A stretch of DNA of 64,000 bases. Source: Myxococcales bacterium 68-20. GTDB taxonomy: Bacteria > Myxococcota_A > Polyangia > Polyangiales > Polyangiaceae. Position 1 is the first letter of the stretch. Every line of letters starts with the position of its first letter. Of this stretch, positions 39,992-48,344 are shown one piece after another. The notes below the pieces were generated by a model. The model did no database searches, was not told the origin of the DNA, and saw nothing but the letters and a program-made list of their open reading frames with translations. The stretch is from assembly GCA_001899635.1 (NCBI GenBank), contig MKVQ01000002.1, positions 64,198 through 128,197 of the forward strand, given 5' to 3'. The position numbers and the translations under genes were made by a program.

Positions 39992-40246
39992 CTACGAAGT
40001 AACGCTCTGCCGTGATTCGACGGCATTGAGCAAGTCTTTGACGGTCACGATGCCCGCGAGCGACTCGTCGGGGATCTGGATCCGGAGCTCTCGCTCGAGC
40101 GAGCCGATGATCTCCAGCATGCCCAGGGAATCGATGCCGAGCTCCGCGATCGTCGACGTCTCGGCGACCGCGTTGAAGTCCTTCTCGGCGACCTCGGTGG
40201 CCGTCGCACGAAAGGCATCCAAAAGCTCGGTTCTGTTGCGCGCCAT
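39992..40246 (-). CDS. acyl carrier protein (first of the FAAL operon)
   Basis: The 84-residue carrier protein has GIDSLGMLEI with the phosphopantetheine Ser40. It sits 42 bp after the fatty acyl-AMP ligase, the usual position for the carrier that receives the activated acyl group. It differs clearly from the following ACP in helices 1 and 3, so the pair is not a recent duplication. Confidence 0.9.
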   Translation of the reverse strand: MARNRTELLDAFRATATEVAEKDFNAVAETSTIAELGIDSLGMLEIIGSLERELRIQIPDESLAGIVTVKDLLNAVESRQSVTS

Positions 40247-40288
40247 ATCGAATTGACCTCGATTACGAGCCTTCCGCCGCGAAGCGAG

Positions 40289-42040
40289 CTACGCGCTCGC
40301 CCCTGCGTCGTCGGGCTTTCCGTCCTTGCCTTGCACGGACCGTGCGCGGCTGAGTGTGCCGTCCAGATACAGCTGGCGGGTCTTCCGTCGCTGGGGTTTT
40401 CCGCTCGACGTCCGCGGCAACGTCCCCTGCGGAACGATCACCACGTCGTGGGTCGCCAGCGAGAAGCTGGCGAGGATCGCCTGCGAGATCGCTTGCTTGA
40501 GCGCCTCGGCGTCCGACTGGAACGCCTCGGCGGCGATGACGAGCTGCTCCTCGCCGTCGACGACCGTCCCGAAGGCCACCACGTTGCCGCGGCGCACACT
40601 GGGAAGCTCGCTCACTACCCACTCGAGGTCGTTCGGGTAGAAGTTGCGCCCCCGGACGATGATCATGTCCTTGAGGCGACCGCAGATGAAGACCTCGCCG
40701 TCGACCGTGTAGCCGAGGTCACCCGTGTAGAGCCACGTCTCGCCGTCAGGCCCCGCCTTGAAGGCCTCGGCCGTCAGCTCCGGCTCCTGGTAGTACCCGG
40801 CCGAGACGCTCGGTCCACGCGTGATGATGTGACCGACCTGGCGATCTCCGAGGCGGTTGCCGGCTTCGTCCACGATGGCCACGTCATGCTCCGGGAACGG
40901 GCGCCCGCAATTCACGAGCTCCTGCGCCCCGTCGTCTTCGATGCTCGCCGCCGGCTTCGCGTCGCCGCCCTCGAGGCTCTTCTTCTCGATCACGTCCGTG
41001 CGCACGCCGGTCGAGAGCGGGACGAACGTGATCGCAAGCGTGGCCTCGGCCATGCCGTACGACGGCAGGAACGCCTTCGGGTCGAACTTCGCAGGCGCGA
41101 GCTTGGCCGCGAAATCCCGGAGCGTCTTCGCCTGGATCGGCTCGGCTCCGCAGCCGGCCCGGCGCAGGCTCGACAGGTCGAGGTCGGCGACGTCCTTGTC
41201 CTTCAGGCGCTTGGCGACGAGCGCGTATGCGAAGTTCGGCGCGTACGTGATCGTCCCGCGGTGCTGATGGATCTTGTCGAGCCACACGCGCGGGTTGCGA
41301 ACGAAGCTCGCCGTCGGGAGGAAGACGACGGGGATGTCCGTGAAGATCGTACCGACGACGAAGCCGATGAGGCCCATGTCGTGGAAGAGCGGAAGCCACG
41401 TGACGCCCTTGTCGAAGGAGGAGTCCTTCTCGAGGCCGTGGATCATGAAGCTCTCGCTGTTCCAGGCGAGGTTCCGGTGCGAGACCATCACGCCCTTCGG
41501 CCGCGAGGTGCTGCCGGACGTGAACTGGAGGAACGCGAGGTCCGTCGGATCGATCCGGACGTCGACCTTGCCGTGGTCTTCCTTCCCGAGCTCGTCGACG
41601 GTCACCACGCAGCGGAGCTGCGGGGCACGCGGCACGATCGGATCGACGAACTGCCGTGTGGAGGTGGTCGTGAGGAGCAGCTTCGCGCCCGACGCGTTCG
41701 CGATGTGCGCGACCGTGTCGTGGTAGCTCTCGATGTTCTTGAACGAGAGCTGCGGCGAGATCGGCACGGGGACGATGCCCCCCATGACCGCGCCGAGGAA
41801 CGAGAGGACGAACTCGTCCGGATCGGGCACTGCGATCGCGAGACGGTCGCCCTTCACGAGGCCGCGGGCGTGGAAGTCCGCCGCGCGACGCTCGGCCTCG
41901 ATACCGAGCTCGCGGAACGAGCAGAATCGCTCGGTTCCGTCGGGACGGACGAAGACGAAGCCGCGCTGGTCGCGGTCCGCGAGCTGGCGGAGCGCCTCGC
42001 TCAGGGTCGGGGGAACGTGCCTCGGATCGAGCCCGCTCAT
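40289..42040 (-). CDS. fatty acyl-AMP ligase (FAAL)
   Basis: The 583-residue member of the ANL adenylating superfamily has the ATP loop FTSGSTSRPKGV, the aromatic motif PSYGMAEATL, the TGDLGY motif and the hinge GRLKDMIIVRGRNFYPNDLE. These forms are closer to FAALs (FadD32-like), which make acyl-adenylates and pass them to an ACP, than to CoA ligases. The two following ACP genes support this. It begins a minus-strand operon and diverges from the ketosynthase gene across a 259-bp region with a perfect dyad. Confidence 0.88.
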   Translation of the reverse strand: MSGLDPRHVPPTLSEALRQLADRDQRGFVFVRPDGTERFCSFRELGIEAERRAADFHARGLVKGDRLAIAVPDPDEFVLSFLGAVMGGIVPVPISPQLSFKNIESYHDTVAHIANASGAKLLLTTTSTRQFVDPIVPRAPQLRCVVTVDELGKEDHGKVDVRIDPTDLAFLQFTSGSTSRPKGVMVSHRNLAWNSESFMIHGLEKDSSFDKGVTWLPLFHDMGLIGFVVGTIFTDIPVVFLPTASFVRNPRVWLDKIHQHRGTITYAPNFAYALVAKRLKDKDVADLDLSSLRRAGCGAEPIQAKTLRDFAAKLAPAKFDPKAFLPSYGMAEATLAITFVPLSTGVRTDVIEKKSLEGGDAKPAASIEDDGAQELVNCGRPFPEHDVAIVDEAGNRLGDRQVGHIITRGPSVSAGYYQEPELTAEAFKAGPDGETWLYTGDLGYTVDGEVFICGRLKDMIIVRGRNFYPNDLEWVVSELPSVRRGNVVAFGTVVDGEEQLVIAAEAFQSDAEALKQAISQAILASFSLATHDVVIVPQGTLPRTSSGKPQRRKTRQLYLDGTLSRARSVQGKDGKPDDAGASA

Positions 42041-42134
42041 CGGAGGCCTCGCGGGTCGAATGCCACGGGATACGTCATGGGCGCGCGCGTCTTACTGCGG
42101 CGTTCCACGTCGCGCAAGGCGTCGAGAGCTGATC

Positions 42135-42164
42135 ACGCGTTGCGTAATTCGTGGCGCAACGCGT
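42135..42164. promoter_or_regulatory. 10+10-bp dyad, candidate operator between FAAL and ketosynthase genes
   Basis: ACGCGTTGCG (42135-42144) and CGCAACGCGT (42155-42164) are exact inverted copies with a 10-bp spacer (centre-to-centre about two helical turns). The site lies in the divergent control region, about 95 bp before the FAAL start and 136 bp before the ketosynthase start. This looks like a homodimeric repressor site. No regulator gene is adjacent. Confidence 0.55.
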
Positions 42165-42299
42165 ACCGTTCTACGCGGCCTCAAAGTGGTTCAACCATGC
42201 GATGAATCACGCAAAATCCCGAAATCGCATCCGCCTCTCAGCTCGTTGCTCCGGCGAAGCGACGCGGGGTATAAGCACCCCCAGCAGGGAGCTCATCGC

Positions 42300-43535
42300 G
42301 TGCGTGTCTTCATCACCGGGGTTGGCGTCATCAGCTCGATTGGGCTGGGGAAGGATGCCTTCTGGAAGGCCCTTGCGGAGGGAAAGAGCGGCATCTCGCC
42401 CGTCGAGGCCTTCGACACATCGAACCTCGGGCGCTCGAACGCCGGCGAGGTGAAGGCGTTCCATCCGCGCGACCATCTATCCGCGGCCGAGGTCCGCCGG
42501 ATGGGTCGTTGCTCGCAGATGGCGCTCGCCGCCGCGCGGATGGCGATCACCGACGCGGCGCTGCCGGAGGGTGCGCTCAGCGGGCCGCGCGCGTCGGTCG
42601 TGCTCGGCACCACGATGGGTGAGGCCGGCGTGCTCGAGGACCTCGATCATGCGTGGATCGCGAAGGGCCTGCCGGGGGTGCGCCGCGCGTGGATCCCGAA
42701 GTACGGCTCGACGCTCCTCCCCATTCATGTCGCGCGCGCCATCGGCGCCGAGGGATCGGTGCTCACCCTCCCCGCCGCGTGCGCCGCCGGCAACTACGCC
42801 ATCGGGCTCGCGTGCGATCTGATCCGCGCCGGCAAGGCCGACGTGATCGTCACCGGCGCTGCCGAGATGCTCCAGGAGCTCCAGTACTCCGGCTTCGTCC
42901 GCCTCGCCGCGATGGCGCCGACGAAGTGCCAGCCCTTCGATCTGAACCGCCAGGGTCTCATCCTCGGTGAGGGCGCAGGCATCCTCGTCGTCGAGTCCGA
43001 AGCTCACGCGGTCCGCCGCAACGCACGCGTCCTCGCGGAGGTCGGCGGTCACGGCATGACCTGCGACGCCTATCACATCACCCGCCCGCACCCCGAGGCG
43101 GCCGGCAGCATCGGCGCGATGCGCCAGGCGATCGAGCGCTCCGGCCTCCAGCCCGACGCGGTCGACTTCGTCAACGCGCATGGAACCGGGACGAAGCACA
43201 ACGACGCCGCCGAGTCGAAGGTGATGCGCGACGTCTTCGGCGATCGCAAGGTCCCGATCTCGAGCATGAAGAGCATGCTCGGTCACTGCATGGGCGCCGC
43301 GAGCGCGCTCGAGGCGATCGGGTGCCTGATGACGCTCGAGACGGGGATCTACCCGCCGACGATCGGCTACGAGACGCCCGATCCCGAGTGCGACGTCGAC
43401 GTCGTCGCGAACGAGGCGCGCAAGGGCAAGGCGGACATCGTGCTCAACAACTCGCTGGCTTTCGGTGGCTACAACTCGGTCACCTGCCTCGCCCGCCCCG
43501 GCAAGCTGCCGGCCCCGAAGGAGACGACAGCGTGA
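42300..43535 (+). CDS. beta-ketoacyl-ACP synthase (KS)
   Basis: This 411-residue FabF-type condensing enzyme has the full Cys-His-His triad: Cys161 in LPAACAAGNYAIG, His294 in NAHGTGTKHND and His329 in MLGHCMGAAS. It should carry out decarboxylative Claisen condensation of acyl- and malonyl-ACP. The start is GTG at 42300, nine bases after AGGGAG. It overlaps the following KS-like gene by 4 bp (GTGA), the arrangement of KS-alpha/chain-length-factor pairs in type II polyketide and aryl-polyene systems. Confidence 0.92.
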   Translation: MRVFITGVGVISSIGLGKDAFWKALAEGKSGISPVEAFDTSNLGRSNAGEVKAFHPRDHLSAAEVRRMGRCSQMALAAARMAITDAALPEGALSGPRASVVLGTTMGEAGVLEDLDHAWIAKGLPGVRRAWIPKYGSTLLPIHVARAIGAEGSVLTLPAACAAGNYAIGLACDLIRAGKADVIVTGAAEMLQELQYSGFVRLAAMAPTKCQPFDLNRQGLILGEGAGILVVESEAHAVRRNARVLAEVGGHGMTCDAYHITRPHPEAAGSIGAMRQAIERSGLQPDAVDFVNAHGTGTKHNDAAESKVMRDVFGDRKVPISSMKSMLGHCMGAASALEAIGCLMTLETGIYPPTIGYETPDPECDVDVVANEARKGKADIVLNNSLAFGGYNSVTCLARPGKLPAPKETTA

Positions 43536-44701
43536 AGCCCCGCGCGATCACTGGCCTCGGCATCACGAGCGCGCTCGGCACCGGATCGACGGAGACGCTC
43601 GCCGCGCTGGCGGCCCCGTCTTCGCCCGCCACTGCCACTGCGCGCACGCCGATCGCGAGCTTCGACGCCTCCTCTTACGAGGACCCGCCGATCGTCGAGG
43701 TGCCCGGCTTCGACCCGACGAAGTACCTCGGCGACAAGGGCCTCCGCACGCTCGATCGGCTGACGAAGCTCCTGGTCGTCGCGGCCCGCCTCTCGCTCCA
43801 CGACGCCGGCCTGAAGAAGGACGGCCAGTGGGCGGCGCTCGCGCCCGAGCGCGTCGGCGTGTGCTGCTCGAACGCGTACGGCAGCCTCGAGGCGATCACG
43901 GAGCTCGATCGCGTCGCCGTCCTCGAGGACGCGCGCTACATCAACCCGGCGAAGTTCCCGAACACGGTCTCGAACAGCGCGAGCGGCTACGTCAGCATCT
44001 GGGAAGATCTGCGGGCGCTCAACGTCAGCGTGTCGGACGGCAACTGCGGTGCGCTCGACGCGATCGCGTGCGCCGACATCTTCCTCGAGACCGGCCGCGC
44101 GGAGGCGATCCTCACCGGCGGCGGCGAGGCGATGAGCGAGGCGCTCTTCCTCGCGTTCGACAAGCTCCGGGTGCTCGGCACGAACGGCACCGGCGCGCGC
44201 ATCGGCGAGGGCGCAGCGTTCCTCGTCCTCGAGCCGCTAGAGCTAGCCAAGGCGCGAGGCGCGAAGGTGCTCGCGACGATCACGGGCTACGGCACGTCGT
44301 TCATCGCTCCGAAGGACGACGTCACGCTGCTCTTCTCCTCGAGCGAGGCGCTCGAGCGCGCGATCAAGAACGCGCTCGACGACGCCGGCATCACGGCGAG
44401 CGACGTCGACCTCGTCGTGTCCGGCGTCTCGGGGATCGCGCGCTTCGACGACGAGGAGCGCACGGCCATCGGCAAGGTCCTCGGCTCCTCCGTGCCGGTC
44501 ACCGCCCCGAAGCAGGTCTTCGGCGAGACGCTGGGCGCCGGCGGCGCCCTCGGGATGGCGGCTGCCCTCGCCTGCCTCGACGGGTCGGCGCCCGCGTGCC
44601 TCGTCTCCGGGAGCGCCCCCGCGAAGGTCGATACCGTGCTGGTCACATCGGTCGGCTATTACGGCAACGCATCCGCCGTCGTCGTGACGCGCGGGTCGTG
44701 A
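43532..44701 (+). CDS. KS-like chain-length-factor-type partner lacking both catalytic His
   Basis: The 389-residue thiolase-fold protein is related to KAS II. A Cys is retained in SDGNCGALD (Cys172), but the two His motifs are gone: the first region reads GVSGIARFDDEE and the second GETLGAGG (Glu332 where His is expected). It cannot act as a normal KS. By analogy with chain length factors it would dimerise with the preceding KS and shape the acyl pocket. The GTG start overlaps the KS stop, so stoichiometric translation is likely. Confidence 0.85.
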   Translation: MKPRAITGLGITSALGTGSTETLAALAAPSSPATATARTPIASFDASSYEDPPIVEVPGFDPTKYLGDKGLRTLDRLTKLLVVAARLSLHDAGLKKDGQWAALAPERVGVCCSNAYGSLEAITELDRVAVLEDARYINPAKFPNTVSNSASGYVSIWEDLRALNVSVSDGNCGALDAIACADIFLETGRAEAILTGGGEAMSEALFLAFDKLRVLGTNGTGARIGEGAAFLVLEPLELAKARGAKVLATITGYGTSFIAPKDDVTLLFSSSEALERAIKNALDDAGITASDVDLVVSGVSGIARFDDEERTAIGKVLGSSVPVTAPKQVFGETLGAGGALGMAAALACLDGSAPACLVSGSAPAKVDTVLVTSVGYYGNASAVVVTRGS

Positions 44702-44718
44702 ACGGAGGGAGGGGGGCT

Positions 44719-45441
44719 TTGAAGACGACGGTTCGCATGCTCCTGATCGGCGCGTGCTGCGCAGGCGTGGCTTCGACGGCGGCGTGTTCCTCGAGCTCCA
44801 GCAGCCCGAGCCCCTCGCCGACCGACGTGGCAGACGCGGGCGTCCTCCCCGAGGAGGAGACACCGGACTCCGGCGCCGACGCGGCGCTTGCCGACGAAGA
44901 CAGCGGGCTCACCGGCAAGTGTGCCGACACCTTCGGCGACAAGCTCACCGAGGGCTTCGGTCGCATCGACGGGACCGTCTATGCGGTGCAGAAGCCGAGC
45001 GACACCCAGTGCACGATGCCGAACGACGATCACGTCGTCGTTCAGGTCCTCATGAGCGGGGCTGTCTATCGACTCGTCACGAACGTGCTCAGCAACGGCG
45101 CCGATCCGAACGTCCGCTTCGCCGTCGTACCGCACGCCCTCCCTGCCCCGGCGTTCGCCGAGGGATGGCACGCAGGCGCCGGGCTCGACTACCCGACGAC
45201 GCTGGGCGCTCACAACGACGACTTTACGCCGTTCCCGATGGACGAGCTCGTCTCGAAGGTCGCGGCCGAGCTGAGTGTCGGCGCCAAGGTCTCGCTCTAC
45301 GCGGAGAGCGGCAAGGGACGCCCCGAGAGCGCGCACAAGATCCATCGGACGTCGGCCGCAAATCAGGACGGCGCGATTGTCGTAGATCCGACAGGGGCGC
45401 CGAAGTTCCTTCTCTTCCACTTCGACGGACAGGCGTTCTGA
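44719..45441 (+). CDS. lipoprotein encoded within the KS/AOS operon
   Basis: The 240-residue product has a signal sequence with a lipobox near residue 23 (TAAC), then a Ser/Pro/Asp linker typical of outer-membrane lipoproteins in this window. A globular domain of about 180 residues follows (DGTVYAVQKPSDTQC, DDHVVVQVLMSG, FAVVPHALPAPAFAEGWHAG). I do not recognise the domain. The TTG at 44719 is chosen because GGAGGGAGG lies just upstream; a GTG overlapping the previous stop is the alternative. Its position suggests a role in handling the lipid product, but this is only positional. Confidence 0.65.
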   Translation: MKTTVRMLLIGACCAGVASTAACSSSSSSPSPSPTDVADAGVLPEEETPDSGADAALADEDSGLTGKCADTFGDKLTEGFGRIDGTVYAVQKPSDTQCTMPNDDHVVVQVLMSGAVYRLVTNVLSNGADPNVRFAVVPHALPAPAFAEGWHAGAGLDYPTTLGAHNDDFTPFPMDELVSKVAAELSVGAKVSLYAESGKGRPESAHKIHRTSAANQDGAIVVDPTGAPKFLLFHFDGQAF

Positions 45442-45452
45442 CGTCGGATCGA

Positions 45453-45467
45453 CACGGTGCGACCGTG
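45453..45467 (+). terminator. small hairpin after the lipoprotein gene
   Basis: CACGGT and ACCGTG flank a 3-nt loop GCG, 12 bp after the stop at 45441. The stem is short, so it may only attenuate transcription before the alpha-oxoamine synthase gene. Confidence 0.25.
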
Positions 45468-45654
45468 CGACCACGACCGTTCACCGCCGACGCGCGAAGC
45501 CGACTTCGCAACGACGCTCCACTCGCGTGGCGCGTAACGTTTGGCGCGGAGTGCGTAGCGCGTGAGCTCGCCCTCGACTTCCTGCAGTCGAGGGCTCGAT
45601 CGACATCGCTCTCCGCTGGAAGCGCGAGGGCTGCTGTGCAAAAAGGGCGTGGTC

Positions 45655-46890
45655 ATGAGCTGGATCGACGACAAGGCCCGTACCGAGCTCGCCCGCGTCC
45701 GTGAGGCGAAGGAAAAGCAGGTCTACCCCTACTTCCGAGAGTTCGAGGCCGGTGGTCTCCACACCAGCATCGGCGGCAAGCCGATCATCAACTTCAGCTC
45801 GAACGACTACCTCGGCCTCACGAATCACCCGCGCGTGAAGGAGGCCTCGAAGAAGGCGATCGACAAGTACGCGTGCGGCCTCTCGAGCTCGCGCCCGCAG
45901 GCGACGACGTCCGAGCACGTGGAGCTCGAGAAGCGCCTCGCGAAGTGGTTCGGCTTCGAGACCTGCCTCACGTTCACGACCGGCTACCAGGCCATGCTCG
46001 GGACGATCGCGGCGCTCGCCGACAAGGACACGACGCTCATCCTCGACAGCTACAGCCACGCCTGCATCCTCGACGGCACGTTCCTCGCGGCCGGCGTGCC
46101 CGGGCGCGCGCCCGAGGTCCGGTTCTTCAACCACAACTCGGCGAAGAGCCTCGAGCGCATCCTCAAGACGCGCGAGCGGAAGAACGCGCTCGTCCTCGTC
46201 GAAGGCGTCTACTCGCTCGACGGCGACAAGGCGCACCTCGCCGAGTTCGTCGAGATCTGCGACCGCTACGACGCCGTCCTCGTCGTCGACGACGCGCACG
46301 GTACGGGCACGCTCGGCGAGCGCGGCACCGGCATCCTGGAGGAGACCGGCCTTCGCGACCGCGTCCCGGTCGTCGTCTCGACCTTCTCCAAGACGTTCGG
46401 CGGCATCGGCGGCATCCTCCTCGGCAAGAGCGAGGTCGTCGAACTCATCAAGCACAACGCGCGGAGCTTCCTCTTCAGCGCGTCCCTTCCCGTCCCCGTC
46501 GTCGCCGCGGCCTCGACGATCCTCGACATGCTCGAGGAGGACGGGCCGAAGATGGTGCGCGAGCTCCACCAGAAGGCGGACTACTTCCGCGGCAAGCTGA
46601 ACGAGATCGGGTTCGAGCTCGGCACGAGCAACACGCACATCATGCCGGTCATGTGCCGCGAGGAGCGCAAGACGCTCTTCATGCACGTCGCGCTACTCGA
46701 GTGCGGAGTCCTCATGGTCCCGCTCACCTACCCGTCCGTGAAGCACGGCGAGGAGCGTCTCCGCGTGAACATCACGCGCGGCCATTCCCAGGAAGACATG
46801 GATACGGCGCTCGAGCACCTCAAGACGTACGGCGAGGCCTTCTTCGTCCTCTCGGGCGACGAGATCGGCCCGATGGAAGCCGACGCCTGA
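45655..46890 (+). CDS. alpha-oxoamine synthase (serine palmitoyltransferase/KBL/BioF family)
   Basis: This 411-residue PLP enzyme condenses an acyl thioester with an amino acid and releases CO2, giving an amino ketone. Family signatures are INFSSNDYLGL, TTGYQAMLG, DSYSHACILDG, EGVYSLDGD, VVDDAHGTGTLG and the PLP lysine Lys246 in STFSKTFGGIGG. The TFSKT form and the HNSAKSLERIL segment are nearer to serine palmitoyltransferase-like enzymes than to glycine acetyltransferase or BioF. With carrier proteins on both sides, the acyl donor is probably acyl-ACP. AAAAGGG precedes the ATG. The amino acid used cannot be read from the sequence. Confidence 0.88.
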   Translation: MSWIDDKARTELARVREAKEKQVYPYFREFEAGGLHTSIGGKPIINFSSNDYLGLTNHPRVKEASKKAIDKYACGLSSSRPQATTSEHVELEKRLAKWFGFETCLTFTTGYQAMLGTIAALADKDTTLILDSYSHACILDGTFLAAGVPGRAPEVRFFNHNSAKSLERILKTRERKNALVLVEGVYSLDGDKAHLAEFVEICDRYDAVLVVDDAHGTGTLGERGTGILEETGLRDRVPVVVSTFSKTFGGIGGILLGKSEVVELIKHNARSFLFSASLPVPVVAAASTILDMLEEDGPKMVRELHQKADYFRGKLNEIGFELGTSNTHIMPVMCREERKTLFMHVALLECGVLMVPLTYPSVKHGEERLRVNITRGHSQEDMDTALEHLKTYGEAFFVLSGDEIGPMEADA

Positions 46891-46904
46891 TCCCGTCTTT
46901 CGTG

Positions 46905-46924
46905 AGCGCGCGGTAGCGCGCGCT
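46905..46924. terminator. GC hairpin between convergent AOS and ACP genes
   Basis: AGCGCGC (46905-46911) and GCGCGCT (46918-46924) pair with a short loop, between two convergent genes. A further self-complementary GGCGCGCGCGCC follows at about 46933. Bidirectional termination is likely. Confidence 0.45.
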
Positions 46925-46957
46925 TGGCCTCAGGCGCGCGCGCCGATTTTGGCAGCC

Positions 46958-47215
46958 TCAGGCGGGGGTGTTGGCTTCCTGGAGCTTCACGACGGCGCGG
47001 ACGATGTCCTCGACCGTCGAAATGCTGCTGAGCACCTCGTTCGGGACGGTGACCGAGAAGCGATCCTCGACGTCGGCGACGAGCTCCATCACGCCGAGGC
47101 TGTCGAGCCCGAGATCGTTCTGGATGTGATCGTTGGGGCGGATCGTGCGGTCGCCGTCGACATGCTTCTGGAGGATCTCAGTCGTGATCTTGAGGGTCTC
47201 GTCGTACGTCGCCAT
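46958..47215 (-). CDS. acyl carrier protein (third)
   Basis: The 85-residue carrier has GLDSLGVMEL with phosphopantetheine Ser39 and the typical four-helix pattern. It is convergent with the alpha-oxoamine synthase gene 68 bp away. Serine palmitoyltransferase-associated ACPs are known beside spt genes in other bacteria. The ATG at 47215 is preferred over a further upstream Met inside Arg-rich sequence. It lies 66 bp downstream of thiE on the same strand and might share its transcript. Confidence 0.9.
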   Translation of the reverse strand: MATYDETLKITTEILQKHVDGDRTIRPNDHIQNDLGLDSLGVMELVADVEDRFSVTVPNEVLSSISTVEDIVRAVVKLQEANTPA

Positions 47216-47281
47216 GGCAGCCCGACTGTACACCCCGTGAGGCCGCCCCGCCATGGGGCGAGGGGCGACTCCAGCGGCGGT

Positions 47282-48025
47282 TCAGCCTCGCGTCGGGCGC
47301 TCGATCCGGCCGCGGAACGGGGCGTCGAGAGCTCGGGCCATCGCGGCCGGATCATCCGCATCGAGGAGCGCGCGAATCACCGCGACGCCATGCGCCCCGG
47401 CCGCGGCGCACGCCGCGACGCGTGAAGCCTCCACACCGCCGAGCGCGAGCACGACGAGCTCACGCGAGGGCGAGGGCGAGGGCGAGAGCGAGAGCGAGAG
47501 CGAGCGCGCGGCGGTGAGCGCGTCCACGCCGCGCGGCGGTCCCTTGCCGGGCGTCTCGAAGATCGGGCTCACCAGAACGCTCGTCGCACCGGCGTCCTTC
47601 GCGAGTGCGACCGCATCGTCCGTGTGCGCCGGGGTCGAAATCCACGACGCTGCGCCGAGCTGAGTGCGCGCCTCCGCGATGTGCTCCGGAGCGCACGGCA
47701 CGTGCACCCCGTCAGCGCCGGTCTCGACGGCGACACGGAGCGCGGGCGTCCCCGGAGCGTTGACGAGGAGGAGCGCACCGACGCGCGCCGTCACGGCGCG
47801 AAGCGCCCGCGCCGTCCGCGCGAGGTCGACGAGCGACGCTGTCTTGTCGCGGAGCTGAACGCCGAGCGCGCCCGGGCCGAGCGCGTGCCCTGCCCTCTCG
47901 ATCACGTCCTCCGTTCGGGCGAGCGACCAGCGCGGATCGGTGACGAGGAAGACGGACGGCGCACGGCGCGCTTCGAGCGGCGTGCGCGTCGAGCGGTCGA
48001 CGTCGGACTCGCTTCGCTCGCTCAC
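47282..48025 (-). CDS. thiE: thiamine-phosphate synthase / TenI-type protein
   Basis: ThiE joins the thiazole and pyrimidine phosphates to thiamine phosphate. The 247-residue TIM barrel has VFLVTDP, GVQLRDK, GALLLVN, GADGVHVP, VLVSPIFETPGKG and LALGGV, the family order. Between the last two a low-complexity Ser-Leu/Ser-Pro stretch is inserted, encoded by a hexanucleotide repeat. The GTG at 48025 is the best start: it follows the preceding gene by 26 bp, and sequence further upstream overlaps that gene. It is grouped with thiG. The TenI (isomerase) alternative cannot be excluded. Confidence 0.85.
   Translation of the reverse strand: MSERSESDVDRSTRTPLEARRAPSVFLVTDPRWSLARTEDVIERAGHALGPGALGVQLRDKTASLVDLARTARALRAVTARVGALLLVNAPGTPALRVAVETGADGVHVPCAPEHIAEARTQLGAASWISTPAHTDDAVALAKDAGATSVLVSPIFETPGKGPPRGVDALTAARSLSLSLSPSPSPSRELVVLALGGVEASRVAACAAAGAHGVAVIRALLDADDPAAMARALDAPFRGRIERPTRG
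47464..47505 (-). repeat. in-frame hexanucleotide microsatellite in thiE
   Basis: Seven tandem hexamers GCGAGG x3, GCGAGA x3, GCGAGC run from 47464 to 47505. On the coding strand they encode alternating Ser-Leu and Ser-Pro dipeptides in a loop of the barrel. Changes in copy number would alter loop length without shifting the frame. Confidence 0.9.
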
Positions 48026-48050
48026 TAGACGGGCGGCGCCGCGGGTGAGG

Positions 48051-48344
48051 TCATTGCTCGGAGGCCGTCGCGCTCTTCGCAGGCGCCGTGGGCGCGCCCT
48101 GCTCGAGCTCCTCGCGGACCGCCGGCACGTGGCGATTCGACGGGTAGTGCTCGACGAGGTAGCGGAGCGTGTCCTTCGCAGCCTGCTCGTTGCCCTTCGC
48201 GCGGAAGTCCATCGCGAGGGCGTAGAGCGCGTCTCCGGCGGAGTCCTCCCGCCGCACGGCGGGGTCCGACGATCCGCCACCACACTGGAGCGGCGCGCCG
48301 AGATACGCCACCAGAAGGCCGGTGCCGACGAGCCGGGAGATCAC
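48051..48344 (-). CDS. small exported protein between thiG and thiE
   Basis: The 97-residue product has a short hydrophobic N-terminus with Cys near residue 21 (PLQC, a poor lipobox). A single TPR-like helix pair follows ([42 protein letters not shown]), resembling BamD/YbgF-type repeats, then an Ala/Ser-rich tail. The GTG start overlaps the thiG stop by 4 bp. It probably lies in the periplasm, so its place between thiamine genes looks incidental rather than functional. Confidence 0.65.
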   Translation of the reverse strand: MISRLVGTGLLVAYLGAPLQCGGGSSDPAVRREDSAGDALYALAMDFRAKGNEQAAKDTLRYLVEHYPSNRHVPAVREELEQGAPTAPAKSATASEQ

